A DNA stretch of 64,000 nucleotides, taken from assembly GCF_021018805.1 (NCBI RefSeq), contig NC_086247.1:120067094-120131093 (forward strand). Reading direction: 5' to 3'. Source of the DNA: Prinia subflava. Its lineage: Eukaryota; Chordata; Aves; Passeriformes; Cisticolidae. The position numbers and the translations under genes are program-made. Below the pieces are notes generated by a model. It was given only the letters and a program-made list of their open reading frames with translations. It made no database searches and was not told the origin of the DNA. This document shows positions 12,741 to 25,870 of this stretch, one piece after another (position 1 is the stretch's first letter; the number at the start of each line of letters is the position of its first letter).

Positions 12741-15700
12741 AGCCAGCATGCAGAGGTCAGATACAGATGCCACAGTTATATCTCAGAATTCCAGGGGAAA
12801 GAAGAATGAAAACTCTGTAGATATACTTTTTTATTAGTCTTAGTATTTTTGAGGTGTGACAGATGTGAAAATTCTGTGTCTTGTTTCATAAACACTATAC
12901 TCCAGACATATTGTTGGAATTCTAAACATAACAGTTCAGAGAGTCTCAGAATTAGTCTTAAAATATGGAACATTACCAGTGATCCAAAGATATATGTAGC
13001 TAGACCTAAGATTCTTATTTTCTAAGTCATTTTGAATATAGGCTTTCCATGTCGTGTTTGGGATCCAGAATTTGGACAAATTGATACCTGATCCTGTAAT
13101 TTCTTTCATCATCTGCTTCTCAACTGCATGGACTCAGTCACAAATATGGTGGCTTGTCTATTTGGCTAGATAGTGCCAAAGCCAGAGAAAGTAAATAGGC
13201 AGTAGAATTATTTTTCTAACTCTGGCAACCTACAGTGAACTGATGATGTATTTAGTCAATCATCTCCTCCCCTTTCTCTGAAAGTGGAAAACGATGATGT
13301 GATCAGAACATTTATAGCAAACCCATGACAAAGCATTTGTTACATGGGTCTTTCATGGCCTGACCATGTGTAATCTTTTTCTTGGAGATGGGTCATTTTA
13401 TCAGAAGGAAAAATGCTTCAAATCTTCTTTGATCAGGTTTTTTTTGTGTGTGCTAGCATTAATAAGTCCTGGGAATTACTTAGTAGTGGAAGCCTAGTAA
13501 TTATCTCTTTGCTGTCAAAGAACTAGTCTAGTTGATGCTCGGCTTTTGCAATGTCTAATGTCAAGGTTCCATACCAGTAATTAGTACCAACACTTCCCAC
13601 ATTCTAAATTTATGGCACTGTGACCACATTTTTACATATGTTGAGGGATACTTCAGTAACCCTCTTAACATGAAGATATTAAGAAATATGCTCTGTTATC
13701 TCTCCCTAGAAATTTAGTTTGCTGCATCTTCGGTTTTTGCTCTCTGGCAGCAAGTGTAATTACATCAAATTGTGTTATTCTTCAGTGCTTTTCATTATAA
13801 ATGATTTTTAAAAGAAGTGTCCTTGACATTCTGCCAATATCATGTGGAAATGCAAAATAACTTCTGTTGAGGATGCTTTTCAGTGTTAGAAGATACTAAG
13901 TGGGCAGATAAAATGAAATCATTGGCCTGGAGGTCTACTGGAATGAAAGTAAGTTATTGATATTGAGCATTTGACCTTAAGGTATTCTAGGAATGGGTGA
14001 ACAAAGAAATAACGTTTTTCATGAATTGGCACATCAATGCAAGTTGGATAAAAATACTATTTTAGAAAAATTCTGTGTTAGCACATCTCAGAAATTAATT
14101 TCTGGTAGTTTCTGACTGAACTATAGCAAGATGATTTTAAGAACCTGTTTTGGAAAGTGCATAGCAGGAACAGTCTGCAGCACACGTTGATGTGTTATCA
14201 TTCCAGTCACTACCAATATATTTTGCTACAGGTCAGATAGTCAAGCCCTTTTCTGACTATGAGCAATACATGAGGCATAAGAGCTGTAAATCCTTAGGCC
14301 TAAATTGTTAATTTCATTTATAAAACTCCTCTATATGTCACTGAGCTGTTTCTGTTTTGCTTTTAAAGCAAGCAGCAAGTACAATAAATGTCTTTATTTG
14401 AACCTTACTTAGTTTATAAGGGAATATTTTTATTTGTATGTGAGGAAAACCACACAATCTATTGTAGCTTGGAATGCATTGTAGTTGTGTGACTTCCTAT
14501 TCTCTTCACCAGCTTGAAATCCAGTAACTGCCATACAGTTTCAATAATTTGCATACATTTATCTACTTTTGTTCAATGGTAGATGATAATTGTTAGAGGC
14601 TGTATTTATTAGTGGAAGAAAATATCTCTTGGATAGCTGTATCCTCAACTAGGAATATCTCCAGAAAAAAATTGTAAAGCTGGTGAAATCACCTTGGGTC
14701 AAGCGGGATTCATGTAGTGGGGCACTACTGGGAGAAGAATGGTCCTGTTTGCTTGCAGTCTCTCACACTACTACATAATTTGAAGTGCATTTGGGTGTTG
14801 ATTGGACGTTCTGCATGGTGCTGTGTGGTGGGGATTTCTTTTTCTGTGGCTCTGATGGACTTTCTTTGCCACCACCTATGCTCTGTGACATGGGAATTCT
14901 GGCCTGATTTGTGTCTGCAGTGTGTTACTACAGTGTGTCCAAAACTCAGCAAACTGGCAGACTTCTCATACACAGGGTGTATTTGTTCCACTTCCAGAGA
15001 TTTGGAAGGATATAGTAGCTCTGGCAGTGTCCTTTACTTGTCTCCTCCTTGGCACTCATGCATGGAGTGCAAGTTCACCAGATAAATACTTGTTGCTAGT
15101 GGCATTTATTTTCAGTCAACTGTATTTGATTTGAGCACTGGTTCTGGTTTACCTCCTTTTAACTTTGAGAAAGGTGAGTGATTGTCAAGAATAACTATAA
15201 AGAAAATGAGGTTCTGAGCTTCCCTTTGCATATTTCTGGTACTTTAGCCATTGCTATTTCATTGGCTTCCCTACAGACCGTAAATACTGTTCAAGTGAGA
15301 GTTTTAAAGAATGATATTTAACATCTCATTGAAATGATTAGTCCTTCATTCTTCACTAAAGACACCTAAGAGTGTCAGGAGGTAAGGATTAAACTCATGG
15401 GCCTTCTCCAACTCTAGAGCTAAAGTACAGATAATAGAAATGGTTTTGCATACCTTGTGGTGAAAAGAATTGATGTCTGTCTGGTTTGATGACATCAATA
15501 GTTTGTTTTCCTGGGAAATAATCTCCCCAGCAGATCTGCAGGAAGGAAACTCTGTGCCTCTTCAGGTTAATAAAAGTGCTATGCATAGATATGGAGATTA
15601 CTGTGGGAGTTGACAGTAAAAAACCCTTTGCTTTAAGGGTTTGAAAATGTTGCTGGAGAAGTACTGCTTGGATAAATGTTGTTACTTACCAGAGTGATAA

Positions 15701-18700
15701 ATCTTAAGAAATATTTCACTTCATTCCATCTGACATAGCCTCCAGTGCCTGAGCTTTAGCAGTATTTCCAGAACACCTAGAGCTCGAGAACCCTTCTTTA
15801 CGTAATTCATACAATATAATTGTAAGAGCTAAGGTGACTTTACCAAAGTTCATCTATTCCTTCTCTGGTGGCTGGGAAGATGTTTCTGGAACCACTCTTG
15901 AGGGTTCCATTTTTTGGCAATGTCTCTACCTTATCACCAAGTGCAGCACAATCACCTTTCAGTCTTTAAAGATGAGACTCATGGATTCCCTATGAAGCAG
16001 ATTTAAAATGTTGCTCTCAAGAATGATTAATAAAATGTTCATTTCCAGTTCCAGCTCTGTCCTTGCTAGGAGTGCTGGAGAGTGTTTATTCTAATGATTA
16101 TTGTCCTCTTGTACTTGTTGCAGTTGCTAGGTTTTCAGTGCAGCTTTGGGGGACTGGCCAGAGCAGCTGTTGCCCTGAATACATCCCTCAGCTAATACAG
16201 CTAGAGCAGAAGTTTGATCAAGATAAACAGGATGACAGAATGATAGGTCAGAAGGGCTGCTCTCGTGAAAGGGGCCATATCAGGCCAGCATTATGATGGG
16301 CCTGTTGCAGTAGGGGCTTGGGGAGAATTGCAGGAGCGTGGCAGATTATTCATTCTGTGGTACTATCCCAACTCTATGACCTACTGTGTGTTCGGCAGAA
16401 TGTTGTTGAGTGGGGAGTGCATTAGGCAGCAAGAAATTCCATAGAATGCTTCCTGCTATGAAGCCTGATGTGGGATTTCCTTTTGCTTGGAAGCTGATGC
16501 AGTAGCCTGTACCTTACTAGTGGAGTGGAAGCAGCAAGGAAGGAAGAACTCTTTGTAACGTGTGGCAAAGCAAATCGAAAAGAATCCATTCAAAGGGCCA
16601 GAAGGAAGCATTCTTTATCTAGAATGACTTAAAGTTATTATTAAAATGTTCCTGTCTCTCATTCCATAAGACTAAATTCTCTGATCCACCATTCCACCAT
16701 CCTTTTTATTTTTTTCCCTTCTATGTTATCTTATCTGTGGCATTGCTGTCACTTTGATGGATTAATGGTACATGTCTTTTGACCTCTTTGATGATAGCCT
16801 TCTGTTGGGCCACTCTTCCTTGCCTTGACCAGATGGCCAAATGGCATCATCTTACCTTCTTCAGGTGAAGTGTTTCAAGGGAAACTGTTTTCTCACGCAA
16901 GGAATACTTCCTAGTGTATATATCTATCTCCTTGGTCTCCCTGGATCTCCTGTTTGTGACTTAGGTCTTCTGGGTCTCATGTAACTGCATTTTTCTCCAC
17001 TCAGTCTCCTATTTGCAAGTTTGCTTCCAGCCATCTCTCTAGTTTATCATCATCTTTTATTCCTCAGATGGCAGATTTTTCTTCCCTGTTATTTGTCTCC
17101 TAACTCATCGGCTTTGTGACTCATAGAAGTTCATCAAAAGTCATTAGCAGATGCTGGGTTCAATCAAGAAGCTAAGTTTCCTTTGCCATAAAGAAGATAG
17201 GACTTGTCAGGACTGAGAGGATAAGTGTACTGACAGTGACTTCACCTATATCTTCCTATTTAAATGGTTGAAATACAGATCTCAGATAACAGCTTGTTTG
17301 GCCAAAGTAATCTTGTCAAGGAAAGCATGACTTCGCTCAAACAAAAATAAATGCTAAATTCAAATTTCCTAGGTTTAGTTAGCATAAACATTTTTTTTAA
17401 TATGAAACCTCAGGAACTACGTTTGCAGAATTTTTTTTTCTGGAGAATATGATTGAAATTGAAAAGGTGTATTTATAATTGTCATCAGCCTCACAGCTGG
17501 ATGACTTATAATTTGTAATATTTCATGAAGGGAGTAATCATACTTATGGCTCCCAATGATGCTTCCATGTGCATGTATGTCTGTGCTTCTATCTTGATCA
17601 GAATTACAATTTTCTCAAGATAATTATCATAAGAAAACTAAATGCATTTTTGGTTAATTGTATTTTCAGTTGTGTCTGAAGTTGCACGTCAGAGTATGTT
17701 GTGTCACATAAACAAATTAGTTAGCTGTAAAAAAAGAGCAGGAACTTTATGTTGCTCTGGTTGTACAATTAGAGTTTGTGAGTTAATTGTAGGTGGCTTG
17801 TTTGTCTGACATGAAGTGTAGGTTGTTGTAGACATGCTCACAGCAGAAATCTAGTGACACTGGCATGAGGTTAAAAAATGGAAAATAATTCAGTATGATT
17901 ATGAAGTTTTTATTACCCAGTCTTCATCATATATAAGTGTAAAATCAAAAGGCAGAGCCAAAAGCAATGAAAAATATGTGTACTTTTATGTTTTTTGCCT
18001 AGACATCTTTTTACCAAGTAATAAAGCAGAGGTAATAGGGCATTATTGCTGTGTCAAATTTATACAAATCAAAGTCTGGCACAAGTATAAGTCAAGTTCA
18101 GAACTTTACCAGGCAGATCTGCATCAGCAGAGAGTGCATTTTTGTTATATATTCATCACTGTAATAAAGTATGTATCCACAGAAAATTTGCAGAAACGCA
18201 CCTGTGGTAAATGTTCTTGTACATACTAGTCTTTTTAAATTGGTGAAATGAAAGACAAATGTGAATGTGAAATTCTGTGGAGAAAAATGTGGAACAAATC
18301 TTATCACCTAATGATAAAGGATAAAGCAACTTTTGATTGTTTTTCATATTAGAGATTTGTCTTTTGGAGGGAACCATTGCAAAATTTGGTTTTGTTTTCT
18401 TAATTGCACTGTCCAAGTAATTTTTGTCCATTGCCACCATTTTACAGGTACCTTTATTAGGCCATATCTTTGCCTATGTCTGCAATTATTTATTTTTTTG
18501 CTTTCCAAAGTCTCAAGTCTACAGTTGATCTTTTGGCAAATTCTGTGAAATGTTGGGAAGTGCTTATTATTTGCTCTTTTGCTTGGATCACATGTGATAA
18601 AGTCTTGTAGATTAACTATATTTGCGGGTTTTAGTGTGACTTGGATGGAAGCTCGCTATATGGAAATAACGGCTCCCATCTGTTTTGGAATAAATTGCTT

Positions 18701-21700
18701 GTCATAGTGTCTTTACAAGGTGAACACTTGTCACAGACATCCTTCTGTTTCTGCCTTGATTATATTTCTGACTTGACCACTTCAGTTTTCAGGAAACTTG
18801 AAAGTTGCTGAAGAATGACCTTACAGTCTCCATTATTAATCTCACATACATAAATAAATGGTTTTCACAGAAAACATTCAGCACTCTGCTCATAATGAGC
18901 TGAGGCAAGGGGAAAAATGCATGTTCTTTCTTATCTTCTTCCTTTGGCTGTGTTTTGATAGAAATGGATACTATTTTATAAAAGCAGATCAGCTACATTT
19001 TTGTACATTGCACCAAATTAAATACTGAACAAACTGCTTTTAGGTCTACACATATATGCTCTTCTTCTGGGCCCATTTGCTCTCTGCTCTTTTTATTTGT
19101 GTATACATTTGGTCTGCTCTTAATTTCTTTATAAGAACAGTCTCTGAGAAGAATTACGGTGGTTGCTGGGAATGTGGGAGGGGTACAGCAGATACCAAAC
19201 TGCTGATGTTTAAAAGCATCTCAATACTCAATGCAGAAGCCAGCTTCAGTGCAAAAGATGTCTTCTCTCTCAAGAATATTCCAGTGAGCCCAGAAAAACC
19301 CTGGCTTGCATCAGTAAGTGATCTGATGAATGAATTATTGCAAAAAGGAGAGGACCAAGCGTTTTCTGGCAACTTTGCCAGACATAAAGGTTGCTCTTTT
19401 TAACCCTTTAAAATGCCCTTTAATCAGTGTCAGTGGCCCTAAGTGAACCATTCTGATCTAATGGGTGATTTACTTCTCTTAATCTCTCTGAGATCTGCTT
19501 CTGCTTTGAGAACAGGAAAACTACAGTTATCTTATTCTTCCTTTTTGTTCTGTGCCTCTCATTACCTCCTGTATGAATCTAGAAATATAATGGGTGGTAA
19601 GAGCTTCTTCCCACCCCAACAATCTCATCTCCACATTGGGAACTCATTATCTGGGACAAAAAAAGAAAAAAAGAAGGTTATGTCTTTTACTGGTTCTTAA
19701 CAATTATTTTGGTCACTTGAGAGTAGAAAATACCATAACACATTGGCTTTTTTTGGGATATGATGGGAAAAGTACATTCAATTTAATTGTAAGGAAGCAA
19801 ATCAAGATGTATGATTAAGCAACAAGGAGTCAAATACAGTTCAGTGTTGATAAATATAAAGTAATACTCACTAAGGAAAAAACACTTGATTAATTCCTCA
19901 TTGCTGCCTGATTTTGAATTAACTGAATGCATTTCAGACATTTCCTTTTTTTCCACCCACTCCCTGTATATCCTTGTATGCTAATTAAGTGAGAGCTTCT
20001 ATTTAATATGGATCAGCTTACAAAATAAATAAATGTAGAACTTTATGAGAAGCAGGTCTGAAAAAATAATACTAAATTGTATATCCAGTATAGAAGTAAG
20101 TGATTTGGCACACAGCTTTATGGTTAACGTATTCTGGTTTTACTGCTTTCACAAAGATGCAGCTAAAATGGGGAGAGTTTCAGACTGTAGAAATGGAATT
20201 TGAAACATAGTAAACGGATGAAAATAATAAGAGTTTCCTTTTAAAAATTAGTCTCTGAAAGTGGGTAGTAGTGGAAAATACACTGGCATCATGTTTGGCT
20301 TTTCTCAAGGTATGATGGTAAAGGGACATCCAACCAAACTCTGAGGCAACAAGCTAAAAATTAACACCCAGTTTTTTTCTAATGTAGTGGAGTATTAATC
20401 TGTTAAATAAATGCACTGATTTATCATTTACCTCAGAAGCTTTTTGGGATTAAATGAAAGAATTAAGCCCGTATATACATGTACCAAGAACACCCACAGC
20501 TTCATTAGACACAATTAAATAAAAATTTAGGAGCGTGTGCATTTTTGTACATCACTGCATCAAGCACCTAGGAAATGACAGAGGTTAAGAATAAATAATT
20601 TTCATTTTATTCTCATGTAGTATTTCAGCATTTCAGGTTGAAAAAAAAGAACTGCTTGACTCTTCTTAACTCTGGGACTTTTGAGCGTATGTGTAGGTGA
20701 GACTAAGTTAGTCAATCAGTTTTAATGAGAGCCATGTCAACTTTAAAGGTGATACAAAACATCAGTGCAGAATCCTGAATAACACAGGAATAAAACTTTC
20801 TGTGAGAATTGCATGAACAGACTTTCCAATTTCTTTGGCCTTTTTGAAAGGAAACCACCATGCTTTTATAGCTTGATGTAGAAATGCCTGTGCAGTGCAC
20901 CTCTTCTTCCTTCTGGAAGGGATCAAGATATTTGGATAAAAGAATCAACAAAAGGAACTATTTCTCCAGTGTCTACTTGTATAATTTCCTTGGTAGGAAG
21001 TAACTATATTCTTTTTCTTAGCAAGAAAGAGAACTATTAGAAGCTTGGCTGACAATTGTGCAACTAAGCAATACAGAAAGTGAAATTACTGGTTGATATG
21101 GTTAGGGTGGATCAGTACTGGATAATACCAAGTGGTGAAATCCTATCATCTTGAAGGTATATCTCAAGTGACTGAGTTAGCTGACAACAGATTGTCACCA
21201 TTTTATTGAAATACCTGTCTTTAGATTATCTGTTCATGTCTATTTTGCCAGTGGAACTTGGGGTAGTATTGCTTCTTTATCTTTCATTTATATAGTTGTA
21301 TCTTGGTTTGTAATAAATAAATAAATGTTAATGTCACATAAATAGGGAAGAGTAGCCTGAGTCTGTTGTGGTTGAGTCTGACAACAGCAATTGCATTATT
21401 GTCTGAGACAGTTTGTAGCAAACTTGATGTATTTTGTCAGATACCAATAGTTTGAGGGTGGTGTCATCAGAACTGTCCATATTTTTTGTTTGGAAAGTGT
21501 AGCTCAGGATTGCTTCAAGGAAACAGAACTTTCCAAGACTGCTAATTTAGCCTTGAATAGGGATACTGTGTTTTTTGTAGATAGAAAGAAGAATGAAACT
21601 CATTTGAGATTTTATATGCTCTCAAGACTTCCCTAAACTTTCCATTTTTTAGAAAATACTTTTTTATCCCACCTTCTTAAGAAGGAGAGGCTGGGGAGAG

Positions 21701-24700
21701 AAATGTGAGTTCCATGCACATCCTCAGTTGATATTCACAAGACTATCTCTGGCTTCCTTAGGAGTGAGACTCTTAAAGCTCCTTCAAAAGCCATGCTTTT
21801 AAATCAAAACCAGATGTACCAAGAGTGTGCATTTTCAGTGTAGTTCTTTTGCTCTTTTTCCTATCTACCCTGTCCAACTCAAAAACAAAAAAAATTCTTT
21901 TGGAATGATTATTTTTCTGACTTTGAGGTTATTCACACCATTTGTTAAGATCCTTCAGTAAGACTTTTAAGTTTTTGCTTAAGTTTGTGCACCTTTGTAA
22001 AAATTGGAAAATAATTGTGAGGCTGTTTCAAAATGATTTTTTCTATTTGTAACATTTTTGTTATGAATTTCAATGTCCATTTTCTAATGTACTTGCATGT
22101 AGCTTATTTTCTTTATCACATGCTCTGTTTTACATCTTTCCATTTCTCTCCCACCAATTTACAATCTTACAAGTTTTGCTGTTGTACAGTTTAGTCAACC
22201 ATGTCCTTCGCTATCACTAGTAATTTTCCCTTTCACACTCCAATCTTACTATCATATTTGACTTTTTTCCTCTTATCCAAGAAATTCGGTCTGTTCTGAA
22301 TACTAGATGTTTCACTTAGATTTGTTTGAGAATCTTCCAATAATATTGGCATGATCGTGGTCCATGACCCAGTTATCTCAGGCTTTGGCAAATTGCATAT
22401 TTTAATTTCTCCTTGGCATCTCATGATCTTTATCTCTCTGCTATTTTCTTTCACCTAAGTCTCTTCATTTCTTGCAGTCTGCTGTAAATGTGTTCCTGGA
22501 ATCCTTTTCCTGGTTTCTGATCTCAGTCTGCATTGCCTCTCCTCCTCTTCCAGAATTTAACACAACTGTGCCTCTCTCTCGAATATGTCTCTTCCCATCT
22601 CTCTCACTCATGCCAAGTGTCCTGCCAGCACAGTGTGCTGTGCCATTTTTCCACTTTGTCCCAAAGTTTGACTCACACCTTCCTTCATGAAAGCTTAGAT
22701 TCCTGGGCATTAATCAAGTCATTGTCTTACTGCATCTTAGTATTTTCCCCCACAACCTTCCAACAGTGATATTTTATAAATTTGTTCAGCAGTCATTTTG
22801 GGAGAGAAAACATTTATGGTAAATGATAAGTTTTTGAAGTAAATCTCCCCCCGACTCCTTCTTTCTTTACCAAAACTCACTGTTGAAAGAGGTTGAAAAG
22901 ATGCATCAACACCGAGAAAGGTGACTTCATTCCTGTGAGGGGAAAGAGAAATAGGTTAATAAGATGTTTGTTTTGTTTTGTTTTCATCTGGCCTAGGACC
23001 TGAATTGCTTATAAAACACACTGAATATTCATCCCCCACAGCTGGGGGACTGTGCTGTAGCTTTGTACTCACTATAGTTGCATTTTTTGGTTTAGAAAAC
23101 CTCTCCAGTATTCTTCTTCACTAAAAATATTTCAGTTTGAGAAATAAAAATATATTGTCTTAAATGCTAGATATAAAGACTTAGACCAGTTTGCTCTGGC
23201 TAACAGTGTTTTAGCTAATGTTTCTTATGTCAGCTTTTGAATAACCTTTCAGAATGAAGACATGCAATTTCACAACAATATTTTAAGCAGAATGTTTGAT
23301 TTATATGCTGACCAAATCAACAATATGATACTTAAGTTTTAGTTTCTAAATCTTCACCAAACATTCCTAGTTTATGTTTTTGTACTTATATGATGACATC
23401 TCTAAGTAAAATCTTTCATATCTCTGCATCAGAGGAAACTGCCAGTAGCTCAGAATTATATCTAAATTAAATTCAGTAAATAAATATGTGAGAGAAGCAG
23501 GTAGTTATTGCTACAGCAGGCCTGCTAGTTGAAAAAATCTAAGAACCAGCATGCTAGTTAAAATGAGAAATCTTGCTTTTCATTACGATCTGTACTCCTG
23601 TGTTGAAGCAAATACCTCAAATGCATTTCCCTTCTTTCTTGAATATTCTGTCATGTTTATTTGTTTGCATTTTAAAATACTAGTTAGATGATCTAGCATT
23701 CTATCAAAGTTTTATAATTCCCATTTCTGGTGGTAAATTATATAGGTAGTGTGGCTTAAACTCTTGTTTGATTAGATGCTGTATGTTTTTAAATTAATTT
23801 CTCTCTAAGCTCTTTGCAAGGAATAGTAGCCCACTGCAGAGAGGTTACAGTACTATGGACTCTGTCTGTTCTGCCTTAATGATACAAGGGAATAGTTGAA
23901 CAAGAATAAATGAGGTACTTTTGGTGGGTAGAAATGTGAGCTGACTGTCAGTGTGAGATTGGTTCTAGGAGCAGTTAGCCAGCAGTAATAGGGCACACTT
24001 GAGTAATTGAATTTGCATAACAAGGCTTGCTGAAGAGATCTGACAGGCCCAGAGATTTGTCTGGCTGGAGATCTCCAGATGGACATGACCACACAGCAGC
24101 TGGGTGGCACGTTTCTCAGCATGGTCAGCAACACCCAGACTGTCAGCTGGCCTCTGCAATTGCAAAGCCCTGGCAGGCCAGCTGGTGGCTTCTGACAGGC
24201 AGTGGCCCCGTTAGAGAATCTTTTCATTCTGCCTGTCAGGGTACAGGACCTGCAGGGACCAGTGGTAAGATGTAACAAGTCACCAGTGAGAGTTGTTAAG
24301 ATGCTTCAGAAACCTGCTTCTGTTTAATCGCTGCTGCTTTACCGCTGAGAGTGAACCTTCTGAAAGCTTTTTCCATCCTTTAACAAGGACAGGACTAACC
24401 TGTTCTCCAGCATTTTGTTTGGAAATCTGTTACTTGGTGTTAGTTTCTACATGTTTAGTTTAAATACCAATATTTCTGCATCTAACCAAGCATGCTCTGT
24501 CAGTAACAGAAATACATTTTATGTGTTTATTACTTTCACAAGAGAAAATACTAAAGCTTTTGTTGCTCTGTCCCTTCCAAGGATACTGATATTACTGTAT
24601 TCTAGATTTAGCTGTTCAGTTAAACAGCAGCTTATGGAAATATACTGTGAAGGAAGGCATTAGAAACAGTGGAAGCAACAACTGTTTTAATTGGTTAGTG

Positions 24701-25312
24701 TGCATAAGTATTCTATGTGGGTAGGAAAAAGAATATCCATAATGCTAGAAATCTTGTCCTTTGTCAACCTGCAAGAAGTGATGCAAAAAATTAGATCTAT
24801 TACTGCCCTAGTCTAAGTTGCTTGGTCCTAACACCCCTGAGCCCCAGCCAGTAAGCATTAAGCTGTTGGCTTTAAACTCTGTATGCCCTTGCAAATTTGG
24901 GAAAGTTTCTGTTCACCAGGAGTTTAGAATTCAGGTTGTTCCACTCCCAAAACAGTAAAAAAACCAGTAATGGGAGTTATATATTCTCATCCACTTATAG
25001 TTTCTGTCCTCCATGATGTTACTTTGCCCTGTTTACAAGGTGACTAAACAAATAGCTGCCTGCTGTCTTACATACAGGCTACTGATTTGAACATTCCTTT
25101 TTTTTTATGTATGCAGAACCACACCAAACTGAAAGAACTAAAAGTAGGGGGTTTTTATTGGATATGGTGTCCCTAGTCATTCTGATTTCTAAGGGATCAT
25201 ACTGTTTCACCAATTCTATTATTTTTGGGAAGCTGGAGGAGAGACATGTTTAGTACTGTTCTTCAGTTTCTGGGTTGTTTGTATGGTGAGTCATCCATGG
25301 ACTTCTGTCCAG
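12741..25312. other. Intronic DNA, no gene recognised
   Basis: About 12.6 kb of AT-rich intron. No exon, RNA gene, LTR or clear CR1 was recognised. A relatively GC-rich patch at 24030-24265 carries a chance-looking 141-codon minus-strand frame and a short hairpin (24192-24202 with 24229-24239). The pyrimidine-rich stretch around 16650-17100 is unclassified. Confidence 0.5.
24192..24239. repeat. Short hairpin in GC-rich patch
   Basis: Perfect 11-bp arms CTGACAGGCAG (24192-24202) and its complement (24229-24239) around a 26-nt loop. The hairpin lies inside the GC-richer patch 24030-24265. No family recognised. Confidence 0.5.
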
Positions 25313-25385
25313 TCACAGAATCGTAGAATCATGGAGTGGTTTAGACTGGAAGGGCCTTAAAGATCATCTGGTTCCAGCTAGTCTA
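25313..25385 (-). mobile_element. CR1 LINE 3'-end fragment
   Basis: On the minus strand this is a CR1 3' terminus: a region like 'gatctttaaggcccttcca' is followed by degenerate octamer repeats of the ATTCTATG/ATTCTGTG type (seen on the + strand as 'cacagaatcgtagaatcat'). It is severely 5' truncated to about 70 bp, as most CR1 copies are. Confidence 0.85.
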
Positions 25386-25527
25386 CTTGCAAGTCAGTAG
25401 CCCTAACTTTTACATTTTTTCTGAAAAAATCAATGTCAAAGCTGAACATTAGACCCATCCTTCTAACTGCTTTCTTTCTTCCTGGCAAGTAGCATTCAGC
25501 ATTTGTAAACCCAACCAGTCAATTACA

Positions 25528-25870
25528 GAATAATTACAGAATAACAGAATGGTTCGGGCTGGAAGGGACATTCAAGATCACCTAGTTCTAATCACCTGGC
25601 ACGAGCAGGGACACATTTCACTAGACAAGGTTGCTCAAAGCCCCATCCAGTTGGGCCTTAAACATTTCCAGGCCTGGAAAATCCACTCTTTACCCTGAAA
25701 AGGGAGTACCTTTCCAGGGTAAGCTATGCCAGTGCCTTGCCACCCTCACAGTAAAGAATATCTTCCTAATATCCAATCTAAACCTGTTCTCTTTCAGTTT
25801 AAATTCTTCTATCAAATTTCTTTCTTCCTCACTCTGTTAGTTCTGTCACTTATCGCCCTTATCACAAACT
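25528..25870 (-). mobile_element. CR1 LINE 3' fragment
   Basis: A second minus-strand CR1 lies about 140 bp from the first. It has an octamer-like tail (attacagaata repeats at 25528-25548) and the 'ggctggaagggacattcaa' terminal motif. Its translated antisense shares a block LTVKN-FLISNLN with the CR1 at about 59.3 kb, which supports the call from within the window. It is diverged, with many stops. Confidence 0.85.
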
